Source: Trachythela sp. YZ-2020 (lineage: Eukaryota > Cnidaria > Anthozoa > Malacalcyonacea > Clavulariidae). From it: DNA of 64,000 nucleotides. The stretch lies in assembly GCA_016169945.1 (NCBI GenBank), contig JADLSH010000379.1, positions 2,942,001-3,006,000 of the forward strand. The letters are read 5' to 3'. Shown here one piece after another: positions 1 through 10,511 of the stretch; the stretch's first letter is position 1; each line of letters begins with the position of its first letter. The notes beneath the pieces were generated by a model. That model saw only the letters and a list, made by a program, of their open reading frames with translations, made no database searches and was not told the origin of the DNA. Both the position numbers and the translations under genes were made by a program.

Positions 1-209
1 CTGGTTTCAATTTAGTCACGTCGGTTGTGCCAAAGCCATGGTCAACGATGTGAAATAGTCTGCATCTATCTTGTCTTTTGTGCGCGCTGTATGCAAATCA
101 GTGTTTAGTGACTGCAGAGAAACATCGACACTATATTATATCGGTCACCTTCACACGACCGTTAGGACCAAATGGAACCCATGCTTTAGAAAATATATCT
201 ACAACATAC

Positions 210-407
210 CTTCCCCGCAGAGATCTTCGCAAGCTTCTCTGGCAGTGCTTCGTACTTGACTAGCTTGTATTTCATCTGAAACTGTTGTATTCGCTACGCA
301 ATCACTTTGTAAGCTTTGTAGAAATTCTGCACACATTCCATCGCTGTCTGCAAGTGCGTCTTCCAGGGCTGAGCGACAGAATCCTTTGTATCCACTAGTA
401 CCACAAG
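210..407 (-). CDS. Coding exon of an unidentified Cys-rich protein (partial gene)
   Basis: On the minus strand a 198-bp open block lies between a CTAG acceptor (408-411) and a GTATG donor (205-209). It reads as about 65 residues beginning CGTSGYKGFC and ending CEDLCGEG, with six cysteines and a helical, acidic middle. The even number of cysteines suggests a secreted or extracellular domain, but I do not recognise the family. The incoming phase is 2 and the outgoing phase is 1, so it would be an internal exon. The next 3' exon would lie left of the window, or in the first 200 bases where I cannot define one. No upstream partner exon was found to the right before the minisatellite. Coding status is inferred from the open frame and splice sites only. 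Confidence 0.4.
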
Positions 408-462
408 CTAGAATGGTAAATTATGAACGAACGGGGAGGTTATTTCATGGTATTTTAACTTA

Positions 463-1012
463 TTATAGTCTTTGACTTTGATGACTATAGTCTTTGACTA
501 TGATGACTAAAGTTCCTGATTCTGATGACTGAAGTTCTTGACTATGATGACTATAGTCCACAACTATGATGACTATAGTCTATGATGACCATAGTCTTGA
601 CCATGATGACTATAGTCTTTGACTATGATGACTTTAGTCTACGATGACCATAGTCTTGACTATGATGACCATAGTCTTGACTATGATGACTATAGAATCT
701 GACTATGACTTTAGTCAATTACTATGATGACCATAATCTTTGACTATGATGACCATAGTCTTGACTATGATTACTATAGTCTCTGACTATGACTTTAGTC
801 AATTACTATGATGACCATAATCTTTGACTATGATGACTAAAGTTCCTGACTATAATGAATATAGTCTTTGACAATGACGATCATAGTCCTGGACTATGAT
901 CAGTATAGTTCTTGACTACGACTATAGTCCATGACTATGATGACTATAGTTTCTCATTATGATGACTAGAGTCTTTGACTATTATGATTATAGTCTTTGA
1001 CTATGATGAGGA
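463..1012. repeat. Imperfect minisatellite, GACTATGATGACTATAGTC family
   Basis: About 25 to 30 degenerate copies of a 17-24 bp unit built on 'gactatgatgactatagtc'. The unit contains the short palindrome GACTATAGTC, so the array can form many small hairpins. No open frame runs through it. Confidence 0.85.
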
Positions 1013-1019
1013 TCCTCAG

Positions 1020-1280
1020 CATTACATAAAAAGGATAGAAACATCTGAAATGTAGATTTGGCGAAGAATACAGAAAGTGAGTTGGACAGAGAAGAAAGCA
1101 AATGAAGAAATTTTAGAGACGGTGAAAGAAAAGCGGTGTTTATTGGAAAGGATTATAAGATGAAAGAAAAAATGGATTGGACACATTGTCCGAGAAGAAG
1201 GGTTGCTTAAGGAAGTGGCTGAAGGAAGGATGATGGGAAAAGACCAAGAGAGGAAGGGAAAAGAATTGGGATGTTAACGG
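1020..1280 (+). pseudogene. Decayed 3' end of a non-LTR retrotransposon reverse transcriptase
   Basis: Translation on the plus strand gives segments typical of the C-terminus of jockey/RTE-like LINE proteins: VSWTEKKANEEIL, then KKWIGHIVREEGLLKE, then EGRMMGKRPR after a one-base frame change. The frame is broken by a TGA between the first two segments and by the frameshift near 1240, so this is a dead fragment. The upstream RT domains are absent. Confidence 0.7.
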
Positions 1281-2449
1281 ATAGAAGTAGATGGAGAAGT
1301 TAGAAACCACACTGAACCTGTCATAAAGACAGAACACACTAGAGAGAGACTTGTCTAATACGGACATTGAAGCGACAAAGCAAAGTGTCCGTATCAGAGG
1401 GTGTCCGTTTTATATAGGTTTGTTAAAATGAAAATAAAATGAAAATATATTATGTCTCGACATTGAAAACTGTCGACACTAATATTGAGGTGTCTCGTAA
1501 GAAGAAGTTCGACTGTAGTTAATATTTCAGGCAGCCAGTGCTTTCTAATTTTTAACGCAATACAATATTTGTCATTTTATTCCTTCTCTTAATATATGTC
1601 GTGTACGTTGTTAGTTTTATACTTGAACAAGTTGTTTAAAGCTCAGGTAAAATTCCTGATTTGCACAAGGGGCTTGAACCGGCGTAACTTCCAGATAGTC
1701 TAATGGAGCTCAGGTAAATGCGGGTATTTAAGCCATGCCCTGGGGAGAGTAAGTAATGTTAATCTGATATGTGCTGTGTCATGCTTGGTAACGGCAATGA
1801 ATTTTTCTTCCTTAGTTCCTTTCATCTAGTTCCTAGGATTCGGGTTTTCAGTAAGTCGCGAGATGAAGAGAATCTATGGAAAACGCGAGTTCCGACTATA
1901 GTGAAAGAATTTACGAAGGGATTCTGCATTTTGATAACTTTGCTGTGAACCCTCATTTTCTACCAATCCGAAAAGTGAGAAAGATTTGGCACGGAATTCT
2001 GTATTGAAGACATTCCTATTGTGAACGCTCATCTTCTACCAACAACCGATTTGAAAAACATTATTTGAAAAATTTCATTTCATTAATCACGAATAGCGAT
2101 TTTAAATTACAGTGAATGACGTGGACATGCGTAAGCATAATCTAGACTACATTCGTGATATTCTAATTTGAAATCCATGGCAACCTTGTTGCAAAGGATA
2201 TACCGATAACGAGGCTCTGAAACTTACACGATCGCTTCTGTGTGATCTTTCGTCTAGGTCTTTCGTTCAACGCCGCGAGATGATCAATTTTGCCGTCTGG
2301 AGATTGGAACCTTTAGTAAAGAAATAAATCACTTGATTAAATCTGTTAGATTCTTTTGCAAGATCTAAGCCAAAAATTAGTTGTCTCAATAGGATTGGAA
2401 TTCACATTATACTTGAGGGTTTGTATCATCAAACTACCTGAGAAATAAT
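1281..2449. other. Gene-free AT-rich stretch
   Basis: I see no gene, RNA gene or clear repeat structure here. Short phrases such as 'agctcaggtaaa' recur (near 1640 and 1710), but no element boundaries can be drawn. Confidence 0.4.
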
Positions 2450-2838
2450 TGAAGGGTTTTGTAGATGGAAAATTATTGAGTGTAAATTATATACATTTAT
2501 TAGACCTAACCAGGAACAGCTGCGAAAAATGCAACTATAGGTCCCTGGCAGGAATCGAATCTGCGGCCCTGCAATTCCGGTGCAGCGCTCTAACCAACTG
2601 AGCTACAGAGTCCAGCTGTCGAGCTCTGACCATACATGAACTTGTGGTTAGAGCTCGACAACTGGACTCTGTAGCTCAGTTGGTTAGAGCGTTGCACCGG
2701 AAGCGCAGGGCCGCAGATTCAATTCCTGCCAGGAACCTATAGTTGCATTTTTCGCAGCTGTTCCTGGTTAGGTCTAATAAATGTATATAATTTACACTCA
2801 ATAATTTTCCATCTACAAAACCCTTCAATTATTATTCA
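2450..2838. repeat. Two tRNA-derived SINEs in head-to-head inverted orientation
   Basis: The right arm (about 2660-2838) starts with a tRNA-like head, GGACTCTGTAGCTCAGTTGG, followed by a B-box-like GATTCAATTCCTGCC and a tail ending near 'aatgtatataatttacac'. The left arm (about 2450-2615) is the same sequence inverted. The two heads face each other across a short spacer around 2620-2650, giving a palindrome of nearly 390 bp. The same head-to-head pair recurs at 24720-25215. The tRNA-like part carries an intact A-box and B-box but is embedded in a SINE body, so I do not call it a functional tRNA gene. Confidence 0.8.
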
Positions 2839-2997
2839 ATCGACTGAGATGCCAACAAAATCTAGATATTTATACCTGAGGAATATAACAAGAGCGTTTC
2901 GAGCGAAGGCCCTTCGTCTGGAAGTTTCTTGTTATACAGTTTGTATCAAAAGAAAGGTAATCAAACTTTGGCATGCTATCGCGCGCATAATATCTAG

Positions 2998-3562
2998 TTT
3001 ATAGATTTACCTTTTTCACACAAATAAAAATCAGGCTTTTAGCTGTCGTATGACACCTTTTTAGTATCACTGCGATCAATAATAGCCCAATACTATCCGA
3101 TAAAAAAGAGTGGTCGAAATCACGTTTTTCCACCTTTGGGAATTAAGCGTCCTTCGAATTTTCGACCATTTGCCCAAACATGGTTGCCCATTTGTGAAAC
3201 GTTCAGCATTGCCAGTTCAGTCTGCAAATTTCTTGTTTCGTAAAATGTTTCAACCACCAAATTTCGTTGTTAAATCGCGATTTGAACCTTCTTTAAAATT
3301 ATCAAGACTTGATAAATAGCCCATGGGTTTCGCATCTTATTAAGATTCTTAAATTTAAACCGAAATTAGAATAATTTCAATAGGCAGACAATAGCTTTGC
3401 GCTCAACTCCCAATGGGCAAGAGTGGAAAATGCGTTTTCGACCGGCAATTTCTAATCGTATCATATGTGACCATTTTTGATCGCAATGATACAAAACAAC
3501 GTATCATTTGACAGCCAAAAGATTGATCTTTATTGCTATGAAAAAAGTAAATATATAAACTA
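2998..3562. mobile_element. Old foldback element with degenerate terminal inverted repeats
   Basis: The left end (about 2998-3085; 'tttatagatttacctttttc', later 'gtatcactgcgatcaa') is repeated in inverted form with many mismatches at about 3470-3562 ('ttgatcgcaatgatac', later 'gtaaatatataaac'). The arms are about 90 bp. The 390 bp between them hold no credible gene. This is probably a non-autonomous DNA transposon relic; the superfamily cannot be judged. Confidence 0.5.
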
Positions 3563-3699
3563 AACAATAAACGCACGACAACATGCTAAAGTTGGATTAC
3601 ATTTTTTTTATACATCCTGTCTTTTTCGAGGTAGTCAGTATATCATTTATCGTTACCTACACTGTAATCACGCATTCAAGATTTATTTGGAATTCACAC

Positions 3700-4130
3700 G
3701 TTCGGAATTTTGGCCGAATAGCTGAAAGGGTGGACACAAATCCCGAGTAACCAAATGCCGATATGGTCGGATAGCCCAAAGGGTAGAACGTTAACCCCTA
3801 TCTCGATCAGGGCTGATGGAACGGGGTAAAGCGTCGAACCCAAATCCTCATAAGGTCGCATATAGGGTGAAGGATGGCGCCCGTTTTTTCCGGATAGTTC
3901 AAAGCAACAGCGTCTGACTCAAATCCCGAATTAAGGATTCATAATAGCCAAATTAAGGGTAGAGTGTCAACTAGACCCAAATCCCGATGTGGGAGGAAAG
4001 CCCAAAGGGAAAAGCGTTCAAACCCAACCTCAATCAGACCGCATAGGGAAAAGGTAAGGGCAGACCATCGAATCCAAATCCTAGGATAGAAGGGTAGAGG
4101 GTAGACCCCAAATCCCGAAGGTGTGAACTC
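3700..4130. repeat. Degenerate tandem repeat with a unit of about 55-65 bp
   Basis: Six or seven diverged copies of a unit built around 'gatagcccaaagggtag', 'gcgt', 'aacccaaatcccga' and 'aaggtcg'. The copies drift in length and sequence. No coding frame is conserved between them. Confidence 0.6.
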
Positions 4131-7100
4131 GAATCCAGTTGAAGAATTTTTCTTTGATCTCAAAAGTGCCAGAAAAATATAAGTAAAAAATTTTTCTTTT
4201 CAAAAAATGTACTTACAATTTAGTTCAAAAAGGATTAATATAAAACATTTCTAAACTGTGATTTTCTGGTACTGTTTTTTTTTGTGAAACCGTTCTCGCC
4301 ACGTCGTCATTATTGAGTAATGATGTTAAAAAAATTTTTCATAGCTCTAAAACCGTGTCAAACCGGTTAAATAGCAAGTCTTGAGAGTGATTTTCAGAAA
4401 TATTTAACAGTTTTCAACAACGAATTTTTTAACATTGATCTGAAAACCTCAACTAGAACATTCTTTTTTATCCATCTTCTATTCCTACACCACAACAAAT
4501 TTTACACTGGTTTAACTTTTGACCACGTATACAGTTTCCTTTTTGCTTGTTCCGTAGGCAAATTTTGAAAACAGTGTAGTTCAAAGAACAAAGTCAGTCT
4601 TTTCAGAAAAAGCTTACTAAATTTTAACATTTCTTGGCCAAAAGATTCTCTTTGAAGTATATCTACAAATCTAAACTTTTCTGAATAAAAAAAAAGCTCT
4701 ACAAGACTACAGTAGTACAGCGCTGTTTTACCTGCTACCATGAACCAACTGTCGACCTTTCCACATGTCCAATGGCACAATCATGAAAATCAGCCATACT
4801 AAACTGAATTTCTGGTTGACCATGACGTTTGGAAAAAATCTTCTTCTTCTAAAATATATGCTTCTTTTTTATCTAGAATTTTTTCTACTCTTATCAACAA
4901 ATATATTCAAAAACTTTGCCTTTTACGCTCCAATGCTCAATTGCCAATGTTGCTCAGAGCAATGGAAGAGTAGTTCTGCCGAGATGTGTTGGCACTTCAA
5001 GTTTTAAGCAAGTTTAATTAGCAAAAAATATTTTCCACTCATGCCTCAGTTTCTAAGAGACTGATAATTTCGCTGTTTAAATCACGAAATATAATTAGCA
5101 AACAGTAGCCATGACACGGTCCAATGTTTTTGAAATATGTGGGCGGGAAATTTTTCTTATCAAATCGAACTTGTCTGAGAAAGATGCTATGCTGGACATT
5201 TCTGAGAACATCTATATGCTATATCTATTTTATATTTTTCAATGTAGTTTCAATAGACAACAGTGGGTTTCGGTAAGCGCTAGGACTTACAGAGCAGCAA
5301 ATCGTTGTCAACTTCAGGAATGTTGACATTTATAGGGCCAAGAAAAGTAAACAATCGACATCTCTCATTTCTATCTATATTTGCTTCCAAATACAAGACT
5401 CCACATATAATGAAAAGAATTAACAATTTCCCCCACTTTAATAATTGCCGTTGACCACAATCTGCTGCACGACAGTGCTTAGTGAAACCTACTTACACAC
5501 ATGCAAGGGTCTCCTTTTGACCAGTAAAATGGTCTAGAGTTATAGACAAAGTAAAATAATCTGGTTTTATACAGATTAAAGCAATAAAGTAGGGCGCCCA
5601 ATGAGCTCTTGAACAATCACGGAGATTGTTACATTGTTACTTCTATAATTTAAGTCCTCAAAAACATTTAATTTTTAGCCAGTTCCAATTTTTCATAAAT
5701 GTAGAAAATTTAATAATGAATTGTAACAACGAATATACAACTCATTCTAATTTTAACATTTCACCAATTATTAATTGAACAATTTCACAATTTAGGTTAT
5801 TTTAAATTGTTGGTATTAATATTGCCAGCGTGGCCAGTAATTTGATTTTAACTGCACGAAGTTCACATGTGTTTTTCATAACCAGTTCACGTGCGCAAAG
5901 ACTTGACGAATATTGAACTGCAGCTTGGAGAGTTGAACAACGAAATTTTATCTATTTTTTCTTGGTTTTTTTTTGTTTCTATATTACTTGACATACAACA
6001 TACAACACCAAATAAACAACAAACGAACGTTGAAACAGTAAAAAAAACCCAATTTTCTACTTTACGGCTGTACCTGTGACCTGTTGTTGTCGGGTTCTCG
6101 TTCGTCCAGTCTCCATAGTTTATATAAAATACAGTGATTGTACCCTCTTGCTAACGCGCTTTATCTGTGTATATAAAAATCTTTCCTTTTTGTCTTTATG
6201 GCTAGCAATTGTTAAGAAATTTTCAAGCAATTTCGATGAAATTGCCAAAGTTTGTTTATTTTCAAAGTTTTCGCTTTTCGCGGGCAAAATAACGAAGAAC
6301 GCTGATTGGTCAATTCAGTGATCGGGGGGGGGACATGAGCCATTATTAATCCGCGATGCGCCCTAATGTTATTCTACTCTGTCTAACGGTGGATGATTTA
6401 TCCGTCAAGGGGAGACTCTTGCACTGTCTTGTACAAAATGATAAAACATTTGATGATACTGTCTTGATACATATTTATTCACATTCTAAAACTACATCAA
6501 AGTACAATTTTCTTCAGACATACATGTACAATAACAGTATAAAATTGGGTAACATGCAAGCACTGCTTTCTGGTGCCATCAGCATGCAAAACCAGTGATT
6601 ACAAACAACTACATGGCAAAAATACATATTACATCAATAACATCATGCATTATGTGTGGTGTTATCACTTAAAAACATATATAATCATAGTAAGTCAGGC
6701 ATAAAGCAAACAGAAGACAGTGACAAAATGTAATATATCTAGCAAGCTATTTATTAATTTGCTCTACTAGCTTTGAAAACTTACAGGTTTGCAAGTAGTT
6801 TATGACAAAACGCATAGTCAGTAATGCTTGGACAAATTCATACATAAATTATCAATAACATAGGTAACTACCGTGCACCAAACAAGCAATATTGAATGGG
6901 TTTGGTGGTAAAAAACATTACAAATCTCAATGGCCTACTTTTTAGTCTGCTTTCAAACTATATAAGCCAAACACACTTGTCCATCATGTACAAAGAATGC
7001 TATTCAAAGTCTTAGCCTACATTTCAGTTTGCTTTCAAACTATAAAAGCTATTAGCTTGTCTCTCACAAAGAATGTTATATTCGTATGAATGACAGTGAA

Positions 7101-7311
7101 GGGGTGAGACTACAATTTAGTTAGATTACAAACTCAATTATTAGCAATACTGCATAGGCCTGACTATCACAACAAATGTTATATTCAAATAAATCCTGAA
7201 AGTCTAAAAAACTTGCTTTCAAACTGTGTAAACTAAGTCTGTGAATAACAGTGAATGTTATGGCCAAATAAAAGCCATTGAAACAAAACTAGCCAACTGT
7301 GTATGTCCCGT
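4131..7311. other. Intergenic, no gene recognised
   Basis: Only short unrelated open frames occur. Near 5450 is a copy of the family motif 'atctgctgcacgacagtgct', also seen near 22390 and at 36850-36940 in receptor A. The part left of 7311 contains the 3' untranslated region and downstream flank of the MANSC gene on the minus strand. Confidence 0.4.
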
Positions 7312-10300
7312 CTATAAATACATTCCATTAATCAAGTAATCTGCATCATCCGTAAGGAATGCCTTGGTTCTACGTCTTCTTGATGTCTTCAAACGGAATA
7401 TGATCCCCATAAGCAGGAGTAACGCCAACACAAGACCGACAGCCAATGGGATAACAGCTTTATTTTCTTGAATATTTAATCGCTTGATGACAACATTACT
7501 GACGCGAGACTTTGTCACAGGCAACTCTGTAGTATCTGCATGAGAAAAATACACATTTACATAAAACAATTTGAACTTGATAAATACTACAATATACATG
7601 TAAAATATCTCGAACGTGCGGTGCCAGTGTGGGTAGAGTATAGCAAATACGGCGGTTGACTGTTGTGTAAAACTACCTGAAAAATACAATGAGAACTTCG
7701 ACGTTTCAAGCGAAGGCCCTTACTGGAAGGTCTGGAAGTTACTAACTTCTTCACTAACTTCCAGACGAAGGGCCTTCGCTCGAAACGTCGAAGTTCTCAT
7801 TGTATTTTTCAGGTAGTTTTACACAACAGTGAACAGTCAACTGCCATACATGTAAAATGTTCATGAAACATTCCCGTCACTAGATTGTGACTGAATGGCA
7901 CTATAATTGTTATGTTAAGTGTTATGCTAAGGAACCATTGAGTTCGCACCTGTTGTAGTTCTTAAATGAGCAGTCTTTGTGGTTTTCGGTTTGGTTTCTT
8001 TTGGTTTTTCATCCTTATCTTTTGGTTTTTCATCCTTATCTTCTGGTTTTTCATCAGTAGGGTGTGATGCTTTATGATTGCTATGTGGTTCATCAGGAAA
8101 ATCTGGATTATTATCAACAAACACCCTTCTAGGAAAGTCCTCATCTTCGTCTGGTGCTGTGGTCTTCTCGGCTTTATCTGTAGGATTCTTCCTTGCATCA
8201 GGTTCTGTACCCTGGGTGTGATCATATGATCCATACTCGCTGCTATTGTAGCCCTTCGTATGCCAGGGATTTACATTTTTGGTATCGCTGCTGGTCTTAT
8301 GATTATAAGAACGGTGTGTTGTTGATAATTTGTCAAGATCTTGATCATCCAACCTGTTTTTCTTTCCTGATTCCCAAGAGTCAGTGTTATCATATTTTGG
8401 TTTCATGTACTTTGGTTTGCTGGTGGTAGTCGCTTCAAACCAATTGATATTTTCCCAATTGTTGGCTTTGTATGGTTTTGCTTTTTGGCTTTGTACGATT
8501 GTCGTAGGATACGGAGCTTCTGTAGTTGTTTCTCTCACTTTATGGTGTTCTAAAATGAAGACAAAAATAACATTGCAATTTCATTTTCTTCTAACTTTAA
8601 ATCGATTAGTAGATTTATACTAGAGACAGATAATCCGTCTGGATGAACTTGGGCAAAGAAAAGCTAGTTTGTCTGATAATTTCTAAATTTTAGGCATCTC
8701 GCTCTACAGAACTGAACATTGCGGGATTTTTGTAGATCGAAATTTCGAGCAACACACAGGAATTGCAGGTTCAATTCCTGCCAGAGGTCCCTATAGTTGC
8801 GTTTTTTGCAACTGCTCCTGGTTGGGTCTAAAATATGTATATAATTCTATCTGATATCAATATCAATCATTTATTTGCCACAACACAACAAGAATATAGA
8901 TATTTACATTAATTATAATTTGAATATCAATGCTGAGCAGTAGCGAGAAGACCTCAAGAAGCTAAAAGGCTTATATTAAGAGGCCATCTCGTCAACTAAA
9001 ATAATATTATAATAAGTAAATTTAGAGAAGAGGAGGCCCAATGGCAGTAGTCATGAGACCCCCTAGTTCACTGTGATAATTCAAAATAAGACCATATCTT
9101 TGTTCAAGTTCAAAACACACATACATTACTACATAATATACAAGTTAATAACTAAAACATGTCGATTTCGACGTCTATGCGACATTATAATTTCCAAGTA
9201 GGAAAATGCGTAATTGATTCTTGAAAGAGGAAATAGTGATTTTAGCCGTAATATGTGGTGGATATAATCTGTCTGTGTGTAAATGGGGCAAACGATGGCT
9301 CAACAAAATCAAGACAAACTATATGTGTAGTTCGCCTACTCAGATGAACTTAAATAAACCAGTATAGAATGAAAAGGCTCTGCGCCAGACATGTCCGGTG
9401 CACAATGGTGTTTGTTGGTGCACAAATCGGCGCACAGAAGCTTATTTTGTTATGTATAGTTCTATCTTTTTGGCGCAGAAAACAGCACACAATTCCTAAA
9501 GTCGAAAGTGTTGTCCGGCGCAGATAGATTGTACATTCCATATGGGTAAATGAATAACCATCTACACATATAGATGTGGCACTACACAAACAGGCTCACT
9601 GCCTCTTTAAAGATTGCACCATTCTAGCCAGTTGTCAAGCAGTATAAATCGCACTATCCTTGCTACCTGACACAAACTCAGAATACAATGCATTCAAATG
9701 AAGTTAGATATGTTGAGCATCATTGGCCATGAGATATGAAAATCAATAAACCGTGTCAAAGGCTAAAAGCTGTTAAAGCAATAAAACACCTTGACCAAGC
9801 AACAAAGATCTTAGAGCATTCTATCGTTTCGGTTGATTGCGACAAAATGTTACAAATTGGATTGAGAATCATTCATAATGTTCTACGATCATTTCAAACA
9901 ATAACAACATACTATATTTTGAAATTATTGAACAATATATATATTCATATGTAATTTGAATATTAATAAAAGACAATACTAATAATACGCTTCCAATTTT
10001 TTTATAAACCCAAATTGTTTTTAAATGTCTAGACTTTACTGTTTCAAGCCCATAAATTCTAAAGAATAAACTTAAAAGTATATATACCTTTGTAATCGGT
10101 CTTTTTGCCATAATCTTTAGACGAATATTGAGGCTTTTTATCTTCGTATTCGAGAGCAGCGTAGCTATGGTACGACTTATGCTCAAAGAAAGTACACACA
10201 GACGGCGAACGACAATTGAACATAAAACAACTAACTTTTTCTTTAGCGCTTTCTGTGTCGTATTTCAACATAACCAAATTACACCCGTCTTTCTTACAGC

Positions 10301-10511
10301 ACTGTTCGTGGCAGCCACGCGAAGAAGACATGATCTTCTTGCCCAAAAACTCGGCCCCATCATGTATAGACTGTTGCGTTTTAATAATCGTCGACTTTCT
10401 GACCTGAAACTTTGGACATTTGTCGAGATATGAATGTGAATTTTCGCCTTCGGCACCAGCAAGGCCCAAAATACACGACAATAAGACCAAACCAAGTTTC
10501 CCCACAAACAT
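7312..10511 (-). CDS. MANSC-domain single-pass membrane protein, 3 exons, about 415 aa
   Basis: Exons 10511-10088, 8549-7950 and 7535-7312 join in frame (424+600+224 bp). The start at 10511 opens a signal peptide (MFVGKLGLVLLSCILGLAGA). Exon 1 then encodes a Cys-rich block of MANSC type (DKCPKFQVRK; GCHEQCCKKDGCNLVML; CFMFNCRSPSVCTFF). Exon 2 is about 200 residues of hydrophilic Thr/Lys/Asp/Pro-rich stalk, ending in short repeats of DEKPKDK type. Exon 3 has one transmembrane helix (VIPLAVGLVLALLLLMGIIF), a basic stop-transfer RLKTSRRRR and a short tail ending DADYLINGMYL. From memory, a YLINGMYL-like tail also ends LRP11/MANSC1-type proteins; that comparison is unverified. The layout fits a type I surface protein with its N-terminus outside the cell. 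Ligand and role are unknown. Confidence 0.8.
7650..7832. mobile_element. Hairpin MITE in MANSC intron 2
   Basis: An inverted repeat with arms of about 75 bp: 'taaaactacctgaaaaatac' then 'gagaacttcgacgtttc' on the left, mirrored at about 7755-7820. The loop is about 30 bp. A related fragment ('tttcgagcgaaggcccttcg') lies near 2895-2920, so it belongs to a family. Confidence 0.75.
8755..8850 (+). repeat. Fragment of the tRNA-derived SINE in MANSC intron 1
   Basis: Matches the B-box and body of the SINE at 2660-2838 ('caggttcaattcctgcca', 'gcaactgctcctggttgggt', 'aatatgtatataat'). The tRNA-like 5' head is missing, so the copy is 5'-truncated. Confidence 0.7.
9360..9545. repeat. Repeat arm 1, inverted partner at 11487-11665
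   Basis: About 185 bp ('gaaaaggctctgcgccagac' to 'gtacattccatatgg') that recurs in inverted orientation at 11487-11665 with about 20% differences. The two copies bracket MANSC exon 1. Confidence 0.65.

Noticed and set aside
1140..1367. Minus-strand 75-residue protein
   Set aside because: It is the antisense of the decayed LINE fragment read on the plus strand; its Phe/Ser-rich composition is the complement of Lys/Glu-rich codons.
2655..2735. A tRNA gene on the plus strand (and similar at 24830-24895 and 25020-25090)
   Set aside because: The A-box and B-box are good, but each is the head of a SINE body repeated in the window, the anticodon loop is not standard (no T before the presumed anticodon), and copies vary in the anticodon arm.
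4502..5326. Three small genes in the 4.5-5.3 kb interval
   Set aside because: The frames are short, AT-driven and hydrophobic or low in complexity, overlap on both strands, and show no splice partners or recognisable motifs.
8193..8623. Plus-strand open frames opposite MANSC exon 2
   Set aside because: They are antisense shadows of a biased-composition coding exon and have no family features or splice logic of their own.
10128..10433. Plus-strand 101-residue frame
   Set aside because: It lies exactly opposite MANSC exon 1, whose minus-strand reading has a signal peptide and domain cysteines.
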